Shown here piece after piece: positions 45,084 to 55,479 of a stretch of DNA of 64,000 nucleotides. The notes under the pieces are model-generated. The model ran no database searches, was not told where the DNA came from, and saw only the letters and a program-made list of their open reading frames with translations. Where the stretch lies: the NCBI GenBank assembly GCA_030704615.1, contig CM060731.1:19592001-19656000 (forward strand), written 5' to 3'. The position numbers and the translations under genes were made by a program. Position 1 is the first letter of the stretch. Every line of letters begins with the position of its first letter. This stretch comes from Takakia lepidozioides. Taxonomy: Eukaryota; Streptophyta; Takakiopsida; Takakiales; Takakiaceae.

Positions 45084-45581
45084 AGAAGTATGCCACAGAG
45101 GCTGCAACACATTGGAGGAAGGGTGTATGGTGTGCAAAGTGCCAGAATGAAGGCCATACCACCACAGAATGCCACATGAAGGAGAAACACTGTACTATCT
45201 GTAAAATGGATAACCATTCTACTGAGAATTGTTACTACAACAGAAGGACAGTTGCAAGAGAACCTAGGCAAGTAAGGGGTGCATCAGGTGCAGCCCCAGC
45301 CAAGAAGAAACAATGATCAGGACCACTATGGTAGGTCTGGTGGTTATAACAATGGCATGGAAGGGAGAGGTAATTCAAGAGGGAATTACCAAGGAAATTC
45401 CAGAGGCAACTATCAGGGTAATCCAAGGGGGAATTACCAGCCCGGGAATCAGGATTACAGAAATAATCCAAGAACAGACCAAGGGCGAGGACCCAATGGT
45501 GAAGAACTATGTTACTATTGTAATCAGCAGGACATCGCAAGGCAGCCTGTTCATTCTGGATTAGACACCAGAATGAGATGA
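45080..45581 (+). pseudogene. Nucleocapsid: two zinc knuckles and RGN repeats
   Basis: CAKCQNEGHTTTEC and CTICKMDNHSTENC are intact C-x2-C-x4-H-x4-C knuckles (45130-45235). After a frameshift comes an Arg-Gly-Asn-Tyr tandem (RGNYQGNSRGNYQGNPRGNY), then CYYCNQQDIARQP, a third knuckle that has lost its His and last Cys by changes or indels. Binds genomic RNA. Confidence 0.8.
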
Positions 45582-45918
45582 GAGCTCCTGTGAATGAGGG
45601 CCCAGTGGTGGCAGCTCACATGGTTAGGCCATGTGTTGTACCAGAAGTAAGTACAATGATAGTAACAAGAAGCAAAGCCAAACTAATACCTCCAGTAGTT
45701 GAGGAAGAGGATGATAATGAAGGTGGCAGTGATATGCCTGAAGATGATGAGGCTTGGAGAGATGAGAAGGAACTGCACAAGGAAGTGGCAGATACCATAA
45801 GGAAATGCAGAAGAGTACTGATATTCCTATGGCAGATTCCTCTGATTCTGATGGAGAAGAAGAAGAAGTGAGGATGAAAGGAAGAAAGAAGATGCAGTAC
45901 ATGCAGTAATGAAGGACT

Positions 45919-46645
45919 TTGGCTGAAGTAATATGCCAGACCAAAGCAGAGATTACCATTGGACAGCTATTGGCTGTGGCACCTTATTGTAGACACAGGC
46001 TGTATCAAGCAATCAATCGAATTGCCCAGGAGACAGGAAACACAGACCTGAACAGCAAGGTGACCAGTTATAATGTGAAGCCGGAAGGGCGAGAAACAGT
46101 CATGGACTTTGATGATTCTATGCCAGTAATCCAATTGAGAATTGGAAGCACAGAACTAACTGATGTACTGATAGATGGAGGCTCTGGAGTAAATATCATG
46201 ACAGACCAATTAAGAAAGAAGCTTGGTCTAAGTAACATGAAACCAGCCCCATTTACAGTAACAATGGCAGATCAAAGAAAGTGTACAGCCATTGGGATTA
46301 ATAAGAGGAGTTAAGATACAGATACAGAAGATGATCTTTATGATCACAGTAACTGTGTTGAAGATGGATGAAGTCATGGAGGCTTACTCCTTATTATTGG
46401 GACGTCCGTGGCTGAAACAGGCCAGGGTATTCCATGACTGGAATTCTCAGTTACTAACCGTGCATAATGGGATGCACGAGATACAAATTACCACAAAGAA
46501 ATCTAGTAGATTACCTGCTACGAGAAGACCTCGAGGGGTCAGAGAGTATGACTGGAGAGGAGGACTGGATGAGGAGCAGGAAGCTACCCTGTTTGCTGCA
46601 CACCCAGAGTGGAGCAGGTTGCAGAGATGCGGCTGGAAGGCCTAA
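45919..46645 (+). pseudogene. Retropepsin-type protease
   Basis: The active site reads VLIDGGSGVNIM (D-G-G instead of the usual D-S/T-G), preceded by MDFDDSMPVIQLRIG. After a frameshift near 46300 it continues as AYSLLLGRPWLKQARVFHDW, the typical C-terminus of a plant Ty3 protease. Processes gag-pol. The DGG variant is seen in some plant Ty3 elements, as far as I recall. Confidence 0.8.
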
Positions 46646-46899
46646 GTTGTTTAAAGGGTATCTGCTGTGGTGTAGTGTCAGCAACACCAATTGAAGAGGA
46701 AACCAACAGTTACCCATCACATTTCTATGAAGAAAAAAAAGAGAAATGGAAATCTAGAGGAACCAGCCACTGTGAGTTTACAGGATGAAGTGGTCTTTCC
46801 AACACCTGTGCAGTGAGGGAGAATGTGAATGGTGATTGGAGCTGATGGCCAGAATCTTTGGAAGAAGGTAAGATTTCATGAGAAATATAGTATTTGAGA

Positions 46900-47790
46900 A
46901 AAAATCAGCAAAGAAATCTGAAAATCACTCCTACCTCACCAGGCAAGAATATCCCAACTTGCACAGAAGTTGAGAGAGATCAAGAAGTCGGCTGAGGCTA
47001 AGTTATATACCCAATAGAGTATACAACTGGTTGTCACCCATTGTGATAGTTCCCAAGAAGAATGGTAAACTAAGAGTTTGTGTGAACTACAAGAAGCTGA
47101 ATGCTTGTACGAAGAAAGATCCTTTCCCTTGCCATTCACAGAAGCAGTATTGGACACTGTGGCAGGCCATGAGATGTACTCATTCATGGATGGCTTAGTG
47201 GTTATAATCAAGTGCAAGTGGCAGAAGAAGACAAGGAAAGACAGCTTTCATCACAGACTGGGGTGCTTATGCATACAAAGTCATGCCCTTTGGACTTTGT
47301 AATGCACCAGCAACCTTTTAAAGAGTGATAAGTGAATCTTTTCATGAGTATCTGGATGATTTCATGCAGTGTCTTGGATGATTTCAGTGTGTACAGCTCT
47401 AAGAATGAGCACTTGCATAAATTGGAGTTATGTCTGGCCAGATGCAGATGAGAGGTCTGGGCCTGAATCTAGAGAAGTTGTACTTTTGTGTGAACTCAGG
47501 GGTGCTTCTGGGACACATTGTGTTGTAAGAGGGGACTTCTTGTGGATCCCAGGAAAACAGATGCCATAAAAGCCTCTCCATCACCAGTGAATGTTAAGAG
47601 TCTAAGGAGATTCCTTGGACAAACCAGCTATTACAGAAGATTTGTCAGACGGTATGCACAGATAGTAGCACCATTGAGCAAACTTCTGAAGAAAGATAGA
47701 TGCAGTGGTTTGTATGGACACCTGAATGTCAACAGGCTTTTGAGGAACTACATTGTAGGTAACAACTACACCTGTGCTGCTTAATCCTCA
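46900..47790 (+). pseudogene. Reverse transcriptase, heavily frameshifted
   Basis: Recognisable pieces in alternating frames: YSFMDG (about 47175), [12 protein letters not shown] (about 47284), EYLDDF (about 47345; catalytic YLDD), FSVYSSKNEHLHKLE, and the RT-RNase H connection PSPVNVKSLRRFLGQTSYYR and PLSKLLKKD (47570-47700). At least six indels break it. Confidence 0.85.
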
Positions 47791-48180
47791 CTGGCAGGAA
47801 ATATTTCATGTTCACTGTGATGCTTCTGGAGAAGCACTAGGAGCAGTGTTAGCCCAAAAGTTACAAGAATGATAGATTCACTGTGTACTATGCTAGCCGA
47901 TTGATGAACAATGCCGAAAGAAATTGCACAACGGAAAGAGAAGCATGGCAATGATCTATCAGTGAAGAAATTCAGGCATTACCTGTTGGGCAAGAAGTTT
48001 ATGTTCTATGTGGATCACCAGGCTCTGATAATCTGGTAACCAAACCTCTGATAAACGAAGAATAAGCAAGATGGTTTGATAATCTTGCACGAGTTTGAGT
48101 TGAGGTTGTTTACAAGCCTGGGAGGCTGCATCTTGTGGCGGATCACTGTCAAGGTTACAGGAGAACCAGTCACGGGAGTA
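47791..48180 (+). pseudogene. RNase H remnant
   Basis: Pieces YYASRLMNNAERNCTTEREA, DNLARV and VVYKPGRLHLVADHC match the RNase H domain of Ty3 elements (the last is the conserved end before integrase). Several stops. Confidence 0.75.
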
Positions 48181-48405
48181 GTTAGATGATCAATTACCAG
48201 ATGCGAGTCTATTTGCAGTGGAGGTGCACGGAAGTGCAGATGAATGGTTAGATTGGCAATGGCCAATCAGATACTACCTTGCTCTATGGTCAGTGCCCAT
48301 CAAGTTATGGAAAGAGCAGAGAAAGAGAATTGCTATCAAGGCTCTACCTTACACTATGGTAGGAAGCAGAATGTATAAGCTAGGACCAGATGGAGTGCTG
48401 AAGCG

Positions 48406-49436
48406 ATGCTTATACACCATGAAGTAATAAAGTTTTGCAGGAAGTTCATAAAGGAGTGGAGGAGGTCATTTTGGAGAAGAGACTACCAGCAGGAAAATAC
48501 TACATGCAGGTTACTGGTGGCCTACTTTGTCAAAGATGTACACAAGTATTGTCAGAGTTGTGATGAATGTCAGAGGCTAGGACCTGGCAGAGATCTGGGA
48601 AGATGGCTTTGCATCCTACAATGCCTACGGAACCATTTCAGAAATGGGGACTAGACTTTGTTGGACCAATTAATCCACCAGCCAAGAATACACAGAACAG
48701 GTACATAATTACAGCCACTGATTTATACTACGAAGTGGGTGGAAGCTAAAGCTTTGAGGGACAACACAGCCAAGTCCACAGCAAGGTTCCTGTATGAGAA
48801 CATACTTACACGATTTGGCTGTCCCTTGGAATTTATCAGTGATCAAGGAAGTCAATTCATTAATGAGACCATTGAATTATTGACTAAAGAGTTCATGATT
48901 GTGCATAGGAAGAGTACAACATATTACCCACAGGGTAATGGGCAGGCAGAGGTACCAACAAAAAATACTATGTACTATCTTGGCTAAGATAGTCAATGCA
49001 AACAGAACGGATTGGGATACAAAGCTGCTGACAGCTTTGTGGTCATACAAGGACTTCATATAAGTCACCACTAAGTATACACCATTCCAATTAGTTTATG
49101 GTATGGAAGCTTACTTCAGTGGAATTCCTGTTACCTACCATGAGAACGGAATGGGGAAAGAGAATGGAATTGCAAGATTCCATTAAGGTCAAGAAACATG
49201 AATTATACCATGTGGAAGAAGTACGTGCTGATGCAGCTGATAATATGACCAGAATTCAGATGAAAAGGAAGAAACAGTTTGATGGAGGCAAGTTAAAGAC
49301 TTTTAAGACGGGAGATTTGGTTCTATGGATGCAGAAGAAGGGAAGATTAAAGCTTCTAAGCTTAAATCACCATGGAAATGACCTTATGTCATACAAAAGA
49401 TGTATGATAATACTACCGCCATGTTACAAACCATAA
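48406..49436 (+). pseudogene. Integrase
   Basis: HHCC end [16 protein letters not shown] (48540), core [12 protein letters not shown] (48655), then after a one-base insertion at about 48722 [21 protein letters not shown] with the second Asp and YYPQGNGQAEV with the Glu. The C-terminus (49160-49340) has VRADAADNMTRIQMKRKKQF and GDLVLWMQ. No chromodomain is seen. The 23.3-kb fragment copies 48520-48840 without some of these indels. Confidence 0.85.
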
Positions 49437-50177
49437 CAAAGAAGAAATGCTGGGAAGAGTCAATGCCAATAAGTTGAAGGGTACAGTGGTATCCATGACA
49501 AACCATTGCAGCATGATTTGCATGTTGAAACGCAAAAGCAGTCACGGGCTGCGCCAGTGTTACCAAAGGAGTATGGAGCACTTGGCGCTAGGTCGAGCAT
49601 ATATGACCAGGGCGGGCAGAACCGGCGCGACACAGCCTATCACAGCCCATCAAGGCGCGACACAGCATATCACAACCTACCACAGCGTGTCACAGCCTAT
49701 CACAGCTTACCACAGTGTATCACAGCCTATCACGGCTACCACAGTATGACACAGCCTGTCACAGCTTAACACAGCCTACTAGGGTTACACAATCCATAGA
49801 ATCAGTGACAGGTGGACGCAGGATAACTTCACGGAAATGGCCGGCGGAAGAAAGGAAAGGACGGAAGCCAGTTTAGGAAGGGACACGTGGAAGTCAGCGC
49901 AACACACAGCTGAGAAGGAATGCAAAGCAAGAACAGATGTCATCAAGAAAGAGGACAAGAATGGCCGTCAAAATACCTAATTAGCACGTCGATTCGGATG
50001 AATGGCGGGGCCCATTAATGAATACGGAAAAAGGGGCAACAGAACAAACGGCAAGTACAGAAAAGCAAAATTCTTGTCACATGTGTTATCCTAGTGGACA
50101 GTCCAGCAGGAAAGTACACTAAGAAATAAAAATCTAAAATCCAGTCACAGCGGTTACAGCCAATCGAAAGCCAGAAA
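49437..50177. other. Spacer between pol and the extra coding region, with CACAGCC tandem
   Basis: A tandem of TATCACAGCCTATCACAGCT-like units at 49630-49780 resembles the tandem inside both LTRs. No coding frame is supported. Confidence 0.7.
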
Positions 50178-50415
50178 ATGGATCAAGAAATTGGAGGGAA
50201 TTTAAGCGCAAGAGTCGGCGTCGTTCTAAGTAACAGGCGTCTCACCGGGACAAACCATCAATGCTATAGCTTTGAAGCTATGGAGGAACTAACAGACTAT
50301 ACGCTCGCAATATTACTTACACAGTGGCATAGGGACGAAAGAACAGAGCGGATCCTTTCTCTTGATCGATGCTTGCAAGCCCCGCAGGCTTACAAGAAAT
50401 TACCCATAGCTTTTT

Positions 50416-51185
50416 GTGGCAACCATACGTTTATGCTTGTGCCCTGCAGGCATTTCTTCAATTGTTACAGCCAAACATTTCTGTGGGTCTAGAATGAAGA
50501 GAGGAGAGGAAGAGAAACAGGGGGAAATGGGGAAGAGCACCACAATCCTGCAGAAACAAACGATTGCTACTCCACAGGCGGTAAAGTTACTGAAGGAGCT
50601 GCGATTGGAAGGATTGCAAAGCAAAGATTGGACATTGCACCATAGACAGTACATGTTACAATTCTTGCAGAACTTTGAGCCAATGACAGGAGCAACAACG
50701 GTGAAGGGAGTTGAATTAGTAATTACTCCCCTATACCTACAACAATTGTTTCGATTGCCAGCAGGTCAGGTGCATGTGGAGGAGCACAGGGCAAGACTGC
50801 AAATAGGGGACTTATTCCAAGAAGGGAGTTTCTTTAAAACTTAGGGTTATGCTTGTACCAAGGCCGTGTACCCAGGGCTAAGGGAGGAGGTAGGCCAGGT
50901 ATTGAACGTTCTGTTTGCCATGAAACAGAACCAACATATTTGAGCAGATCCTTCACAGAAGAAATACTCAAAGCCCTGAGAGGAGAAGAGGTAGAATGGG
51001 CGGACATAATGTACAACGCACTGGTAGAGGAGATGAAAAGATTACAGGGTACTGCCGCAAAGTCTCCTATCATAGTGTCTGGCCCAATCATTGCTCAAAT
51101 AATTCTTGATTCTGGCATACTTGATGCTCGAGAAAGAAAAGAGATGGGAGTGTTTGAGCCAGAAACCAGTGCAATGGAAGAGTAA
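50416..51185 (+). pseudogene. Extra 3' ORF region, part 1 (plant-mobile-domain-like N-terminus)
   Basis: Reads AVKLLKELRLEGLQSKDWTL, LQFLQNFEPMTGATTVKGVE and LVITPLYLQQLFRLPAG, then a second frame from 50853 with LSRSFTEEILKALRGEEVEW. The pattern of a helix, then TVKGVEL-x-ITP-x2-LQQLF-x-LP resembles the start of plant mobile domain (PMD)-like proteins encoded in the extra ORF of Tat-type elements. Low sequence certainty. Confidence 0.5.
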
Positions 51186-51418
51186 GGCTCTTCACACAGT
51201 GAGGACTGGCAGGGCAACCCGAGACTAAGAGACAGAGGCGGGGAAAAACTGTAGTGGCGGATCCACTGGCTTCACGGAATCCGCATGATAATGTTTCCAA
51301 GCTCTTGTGCAGGAAGGGGCACAGCAGCACATAGAACTGCTATTACTGGAAGCAGGACCTTCAGAGAGGGAAGAGGAAGTTACTTTAGTATCACAGCCAT
51401 CACAGCCAGATAATCGGC

Positions 51419-51899
51419 TTGTCACAGAGTTACCACAAGTTGTACATGCAGTTCCACCAGAAAATAATTGATTTGGAAAAAAAAGGGTTAGATATTCCCA
51501 CTACAGAACAGGTGGTGGCAGAAATTGAGAAGGAGGACCTTCTCTATGAATATTCCGGTATGGTCAAGGACATAGTGATTCCGGAGGTGCAACAATTGTC
51601 CAGGGGAAACCCTGCGGTGCATATAATACACACACTTGTGACGGAGGTACCACAGGTAGAATGTCAAGACACTGCAACACCGGACGGATGGATGAAGTGG
51701 TTCAGGAAGAAAATCTGGTGGGGCAATGGCCTGAGTGGTTCGTAAGGCATCACACTGTTGAGGATCAGGGAGAACAGCAGCAAGCTCACCAAGATTACCC
51801 TCAACAGGCCATGCTTATGAGTTCCATAAGCAGGACACTTAATTTGTTGGGTACTTATGTCAAATCCATGTTCCCACTACTCAATTGGCAGCTTTGAGG
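51419..51899 (+). pseudogene. Extra 3' ORF region, part 2
   Basis: Reads LYMQFHQKIIDLEKKGLDIP, TTEQVVAEIEKEDLLYEYSG and GWMKWFRKKIWWG. Function unknown; connects the N-terminal part to the coiled coil after frameshifts. Confidence 0.45.
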
Positions 51900-53493
51900 G
51901 AGGAACTCAGAAGGAGTTTGAGGCTCGACTTGCCACAAAGTGTGCAAACAAGGTCGATGAAGAGGTCACTCTCAAGATGCAGCAAGACTTGGAGAGTACA
52001 GAAGCGGCTTTGCAATTGGCTAAGGAACAATTGATTGAGGCAGGCCTCGCGCAAGACCAGTTGCACGAAGCACATAAGCAACAGCTATACCAAATGCAGG
52101 TGAAGCATGAAAGCAAGTTGCAACAAGTGAATGCACTACATACGGAGTTGCAGACAGTGCATGACAGGATGGCCATCCAATGTGCTACACTCACAACTAT
52201 GCTTGACCAATCTACAATAGAAATAAACAGTCAAGCGGAAAGATGTACGAAGGCAGAGGCAGAGAATGTTGAGCAAGTGAAACTCATTGTCGATATGAAG
52301 AATACAATCTGTCGCAATGAGGATACTTTCAAGCAATACAGGCAGGTTGAAGCTGACCAAGAGAGGCACATCCTGGAGTTGCAACAAACGGTCATGGCCA
52401 ATAGAAATGAAATCTCTGTCATTAACAAGGCTTGGAAGGAAGCAAATAATCTGCTTGCTGCCTATGCGAATTTGGTTGAACCTCAGGCAAGCGCATGGAG
52501 GCTTTACAACAACAATTAGAGATATACAAACTCAGAGAGGAGCAAACTCTCAGAGGTACCACAAGCAACTTGGTGGATAAACACCTTATGCAGGTCTGGT
52601 TAGTACAAGGGCCAGTGGAGGGCAAAGCACCACGAAAGCTCACCCAAAGCGAGATGAATGAGCTCAGATTGCAAGTGCAGAACATTGCCACAATTACTAT
52701 AGACAATGTCTATAGTAGGATAGCGGAGTTACAGGAGGATGTAGACGGCCTGCAGACTCAAGTGGAGGACCTCATTTCAAATATCGACAAGAGAGTCTGT
52801 GTACCTGAGGAACAGCTAATGGCTTCTTATTTAAAAGCGAGAACTTTGGCTTTTCAGTCTTCTTCACAGGAGGTGCAGGAGATGCAAATGGTACAAGAGC
52901 CAGTGCCACCAACACCACAACAGGTCATTGTGCCAGTAGCTGACCCTGTTGTTACTACAGCCACACCACAGCCTGAGGTATGGGGAAATGTTGCTTTTAA
53001 CCCACCTAAAACTCCAGCTGCAAGGGAGTACAGTAGGGCTATGATTATGCCCTTCAACCAAATTCCCATTGTGTTGGATTTGGCTTGGAAAGAATTTAGT
53101 CCTCCGCAGTCATTGGCACATTACTATCAAATCATGCGCATTTGGCTGCCAGTGGCAACTAGAACTAAGGTTCTTCCAAACAATCGACCCATTGAGGATC
53201 ATCACTTTGCGCAGTACTGGCATGAGGCAAGTACCATGTTGAAGGAATTAATTGCCTTCCAAGTTGTACATGGATTCATTTATACCAAGGAGGTAGCAAG
53301 TATTGTCATGGGCTGTGGGTTATACTACGCTGCTTGTTTTCTGGTACGTTATCACATTGAGCAGCACAAGATGCAATCGCGCTTTCTGAGTTATTCCAGT
53401 GAGGATCATTGGGTCTTACCTTTAGTGCCACCTCATATGTACCTATATGAGGCAAAAGTTATGATGCAAAAGGATTCTCAAATTCGTTCATGA
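51857..53493 (+). pseudogene. Extra 3' ORF region, part 3: long coiled coil and globular tail
   Basis: From 51900 a continuous coiled coil (QDLESTEAALQLAKEQLIEA ... TKAEAENVEQVKLIVDMKNT), about 210 residues, ends at a stop at 52517. The frame 52495-53493 overlaps and continues with more coiled coil (LRLQVQNIATITI, IAELQEDVDGLQTQVEDLIS), a Pro/Val-rich linker (PVPPTPQQVIVPVADP) and a globular tail rich in Tyr and Trp (LAHYYQIMRIWLPVAT, HFAQYWHEASTMLKEL). No known enzyme motif. Comparable extra ORFs occur 3' of pol in Tat/Athila elements, where no role is established. Confidence 0.65.
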
Positions 53494-53514
53494 TTTCATG
53501 CAGCCTGGAACAAT

Positions 53515-53988
53515 TTGTCAACACAGAAATTCGGCCCTGACGATATTTTCTTTAAGGGACAAGAGGGAGGGAAATACTTGCACAATTCACAAGTCATTGG
53601 TACCTCACTCACCTGGACAGACAAGGAGCTCAGGGTCTTCACCAATTTTGCCATTCAGCGTTTTAACATGGTAGGACAACATTGTATGCCCCAGAGGATT
53701 CCACAAAAAGTTCGACAGGTAAAACATCTGAGAGACGATGAGGATTCTGATACAACTGTTTCTTCAGCGGACTCTTTTGACATGGGAGAAGACTATGCAA
53801 TTCAGATGGCAGAGAAGAAGCGACGGGGGTCTCCTATGCCTGAAAGATTACCTCGATATCAGCCTCCAGAGGGCCTCACATATCCAGATAGTGTTCAATC
53901 ATCTCCGTCAACCAGTGACAGACCTCGGGCTCGTACACAGAGTCCTTCACGAGACTCTCAACGTCAGAAAGATGCTCGCTCACAATGA
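53515..53988 (+). pseudogene. Extra 3' ORF region, part 4: C-terminal tail
   Basis: Reads FGPDDIFFKGQEGGKYL, LTWTDKELRVFTNFAIQRFN, an acidic run (LRDDEDSDTTVSSADSFDMG) and an Arg/Ser-rich end (DRPRARTQSPSRDSQRQ). Ends 60 bp before the 3' LTR. The tail could bind nucleic acid. Separated from part 3 by one stop. Confidence 0.55.
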
Positions 53989-54030
53989 TTTGCTAATCCC
54001 AATCAGTAAACCGTGAGGACACGGTTTTTT

Positions 54031-54047
54031 GAAAGGGGAAGGGGTAA
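54031..54047 (+). other. Polypurine tract
   Basis: GAAAGGGGAAGGGGTAA directly before the 3' LTR; the plus-strand primer of the element. Confidence 0.9.
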
Positions 54048-55032
54048 TGTTAGAGGACTATCTAGGACTTAGACACTTATACGGGATCTGTTGGGTACCC
54101 TTAATTTTTGCACAGACTGAGACCAACAGGAGCCTTAGGGGTGACAGCAGTGCACTTTAGAGGGGGGTTACACAGCCCGTCACAGCCAACACAGCTCGTC
54201 ACAGTCCGACACAGCCAGACACAGCCGTCACAGCCAGTCACAGCTTGACACAGTCGACACAGCCCAACACAGTCGCACAGCCAGTCACAGCTTGACACAG
54301 TCGACACAGCCCAACACAGTCGCACAGCCAGTCACAGCTTGACACAGCTGTCACGACCATAGGGAACGGATAACATGACAGGGAACGACTGTGGGCAACA
54401 ACATCTGCGAATGGAACATGTTAGTACACGGATGACGGTTAGTGAGGGAAACGGTTAGAACAACGGGTAGGAAGATAAAGCCAGGAGCGAGGATGGGAGA
54501 AGGGCACTTCTTGGGGAATTCTGGGAGAAGGGGGAGAGATCACTTGGAGAGGGGACTTCGGACATCACGGGAGGAAAGGAGGAGAGAGCGCATCTCTGAG
54601 CGGAAGGAGGGAGAGCACAGAGTAGGAGGAGGACGATCTGTTGATGCTTAATGAATGCAAGCAGTAGAGTTGTAATGTAGAGCAGATTAGATACTCCATG
54701 GCTTCAGCCTGATACTCGATAGATATTAATCTGATACATACTTCATACTCACACTGTGTAGAGAGATCTGAGTGAAGCTGTGGAATGAATGGATGAGTTG
54801 ATGGGATCCGATAGATTGCTGAAGCAAACTGATACTTAATTACCAACAGTAAGGTAACTAGCTAACATGAATGCGGGAAGGAAAACAAATAGGAAACACC
54901 CCCATGATACACTAGCTGTAGGTCATGACTGATTGTTCTGAGCGAGCTGAGTGCTTAGAGATTTCCAACTCTTCTATCTTGGAGTTTCCGCCTCGGATAG
55001 CGAAGGGATGGGTGAGCAAAAGCCGCGTGACA
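54048..55032 (+). repeat. 3' LTR
   Basis: Begins TGTTAGAGGACT after the polypurine tract and ends CGCGTGACA before TAGTT. Carries extra copies of the CACAGTCGACACAGCCCAAC unit compared with the 5' LTR. Confidence 0.95.
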
Positions 55033-55087
55033 TAGTTCATCGAAAATATTGGGCTCCATGACATAAAAAGCTTGTGGAACAACTCCT
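55033..55087 (-). pseudogene. hAT transposase, first coding exon start (split off by the retrotransposon)
   Basis: A TTTTTACACAG acceptor-like site ends at about 55088, then a short leader and ATG at 55059-55057, reading MEPNIFDEL up to the target duplication TAGTT (minus strand AACTA). Joined to 42041 it continues in frame as EREVVPDINVD. This shows both the true transposase start and the exact insertion site. Confidence 0.85.
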
Positions 55088-55479
55088 GTGTAAAAACAAT
55101 GCAAACAAAGAATCCAAAAGACATTTAATAATTGTGCACAACTCATATATTTACAAAAGTTTGGAATGGTATATGGCTGGCCAAAACGAAAGTGTGGGAG
55201 AGACACCGCACTGCTCAATTTATTATTTCATATTGAGCTGAATGTTACATACATGGCCTACATTTAGATCTACGTTATTTTTTTTATCTAGTACATGTAC
55301 ATTTACATTTTCAAATTACAAAAACTACCTAGCAAGTTGGGGGTGGACCAGTCTTATGCTTCAGTGGTCAGCTTGGCTACTTCATGCCTTGGGAAATGAT
55401 CTGCAATGCCCCCACCACATATAAATAAATCAGTCCTTGTTGTACCACAACATGAAGAGTTATAACTAAAAATTATGAA

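Larger units (their letters stand above)
42047..55032 (+). mobile_element. Complete 13-kb Ty3-type (Tat/Athila-like) LTR retrotransposon
   Basis: Two LTRs of about 966 and 985 bp, 5-bp target duplication TAGTT, primer-binding site and polypurine tract. Gag, protease, reverse transcriptase, RNase H and integrase lie in that order, followed by a 3.6-kb extra coding region before the 3' LTR. The order RT-RH-IN gives Ty3; the large extra region 3' of integrase and the TGGCGACC primer site suggest the Tat/Athila (non-chromovirus) side. Pol is riddled with frameshifts although the LTRs are nearly alike. It inserted into the hAT transposase gene. Confidence 0.95.
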
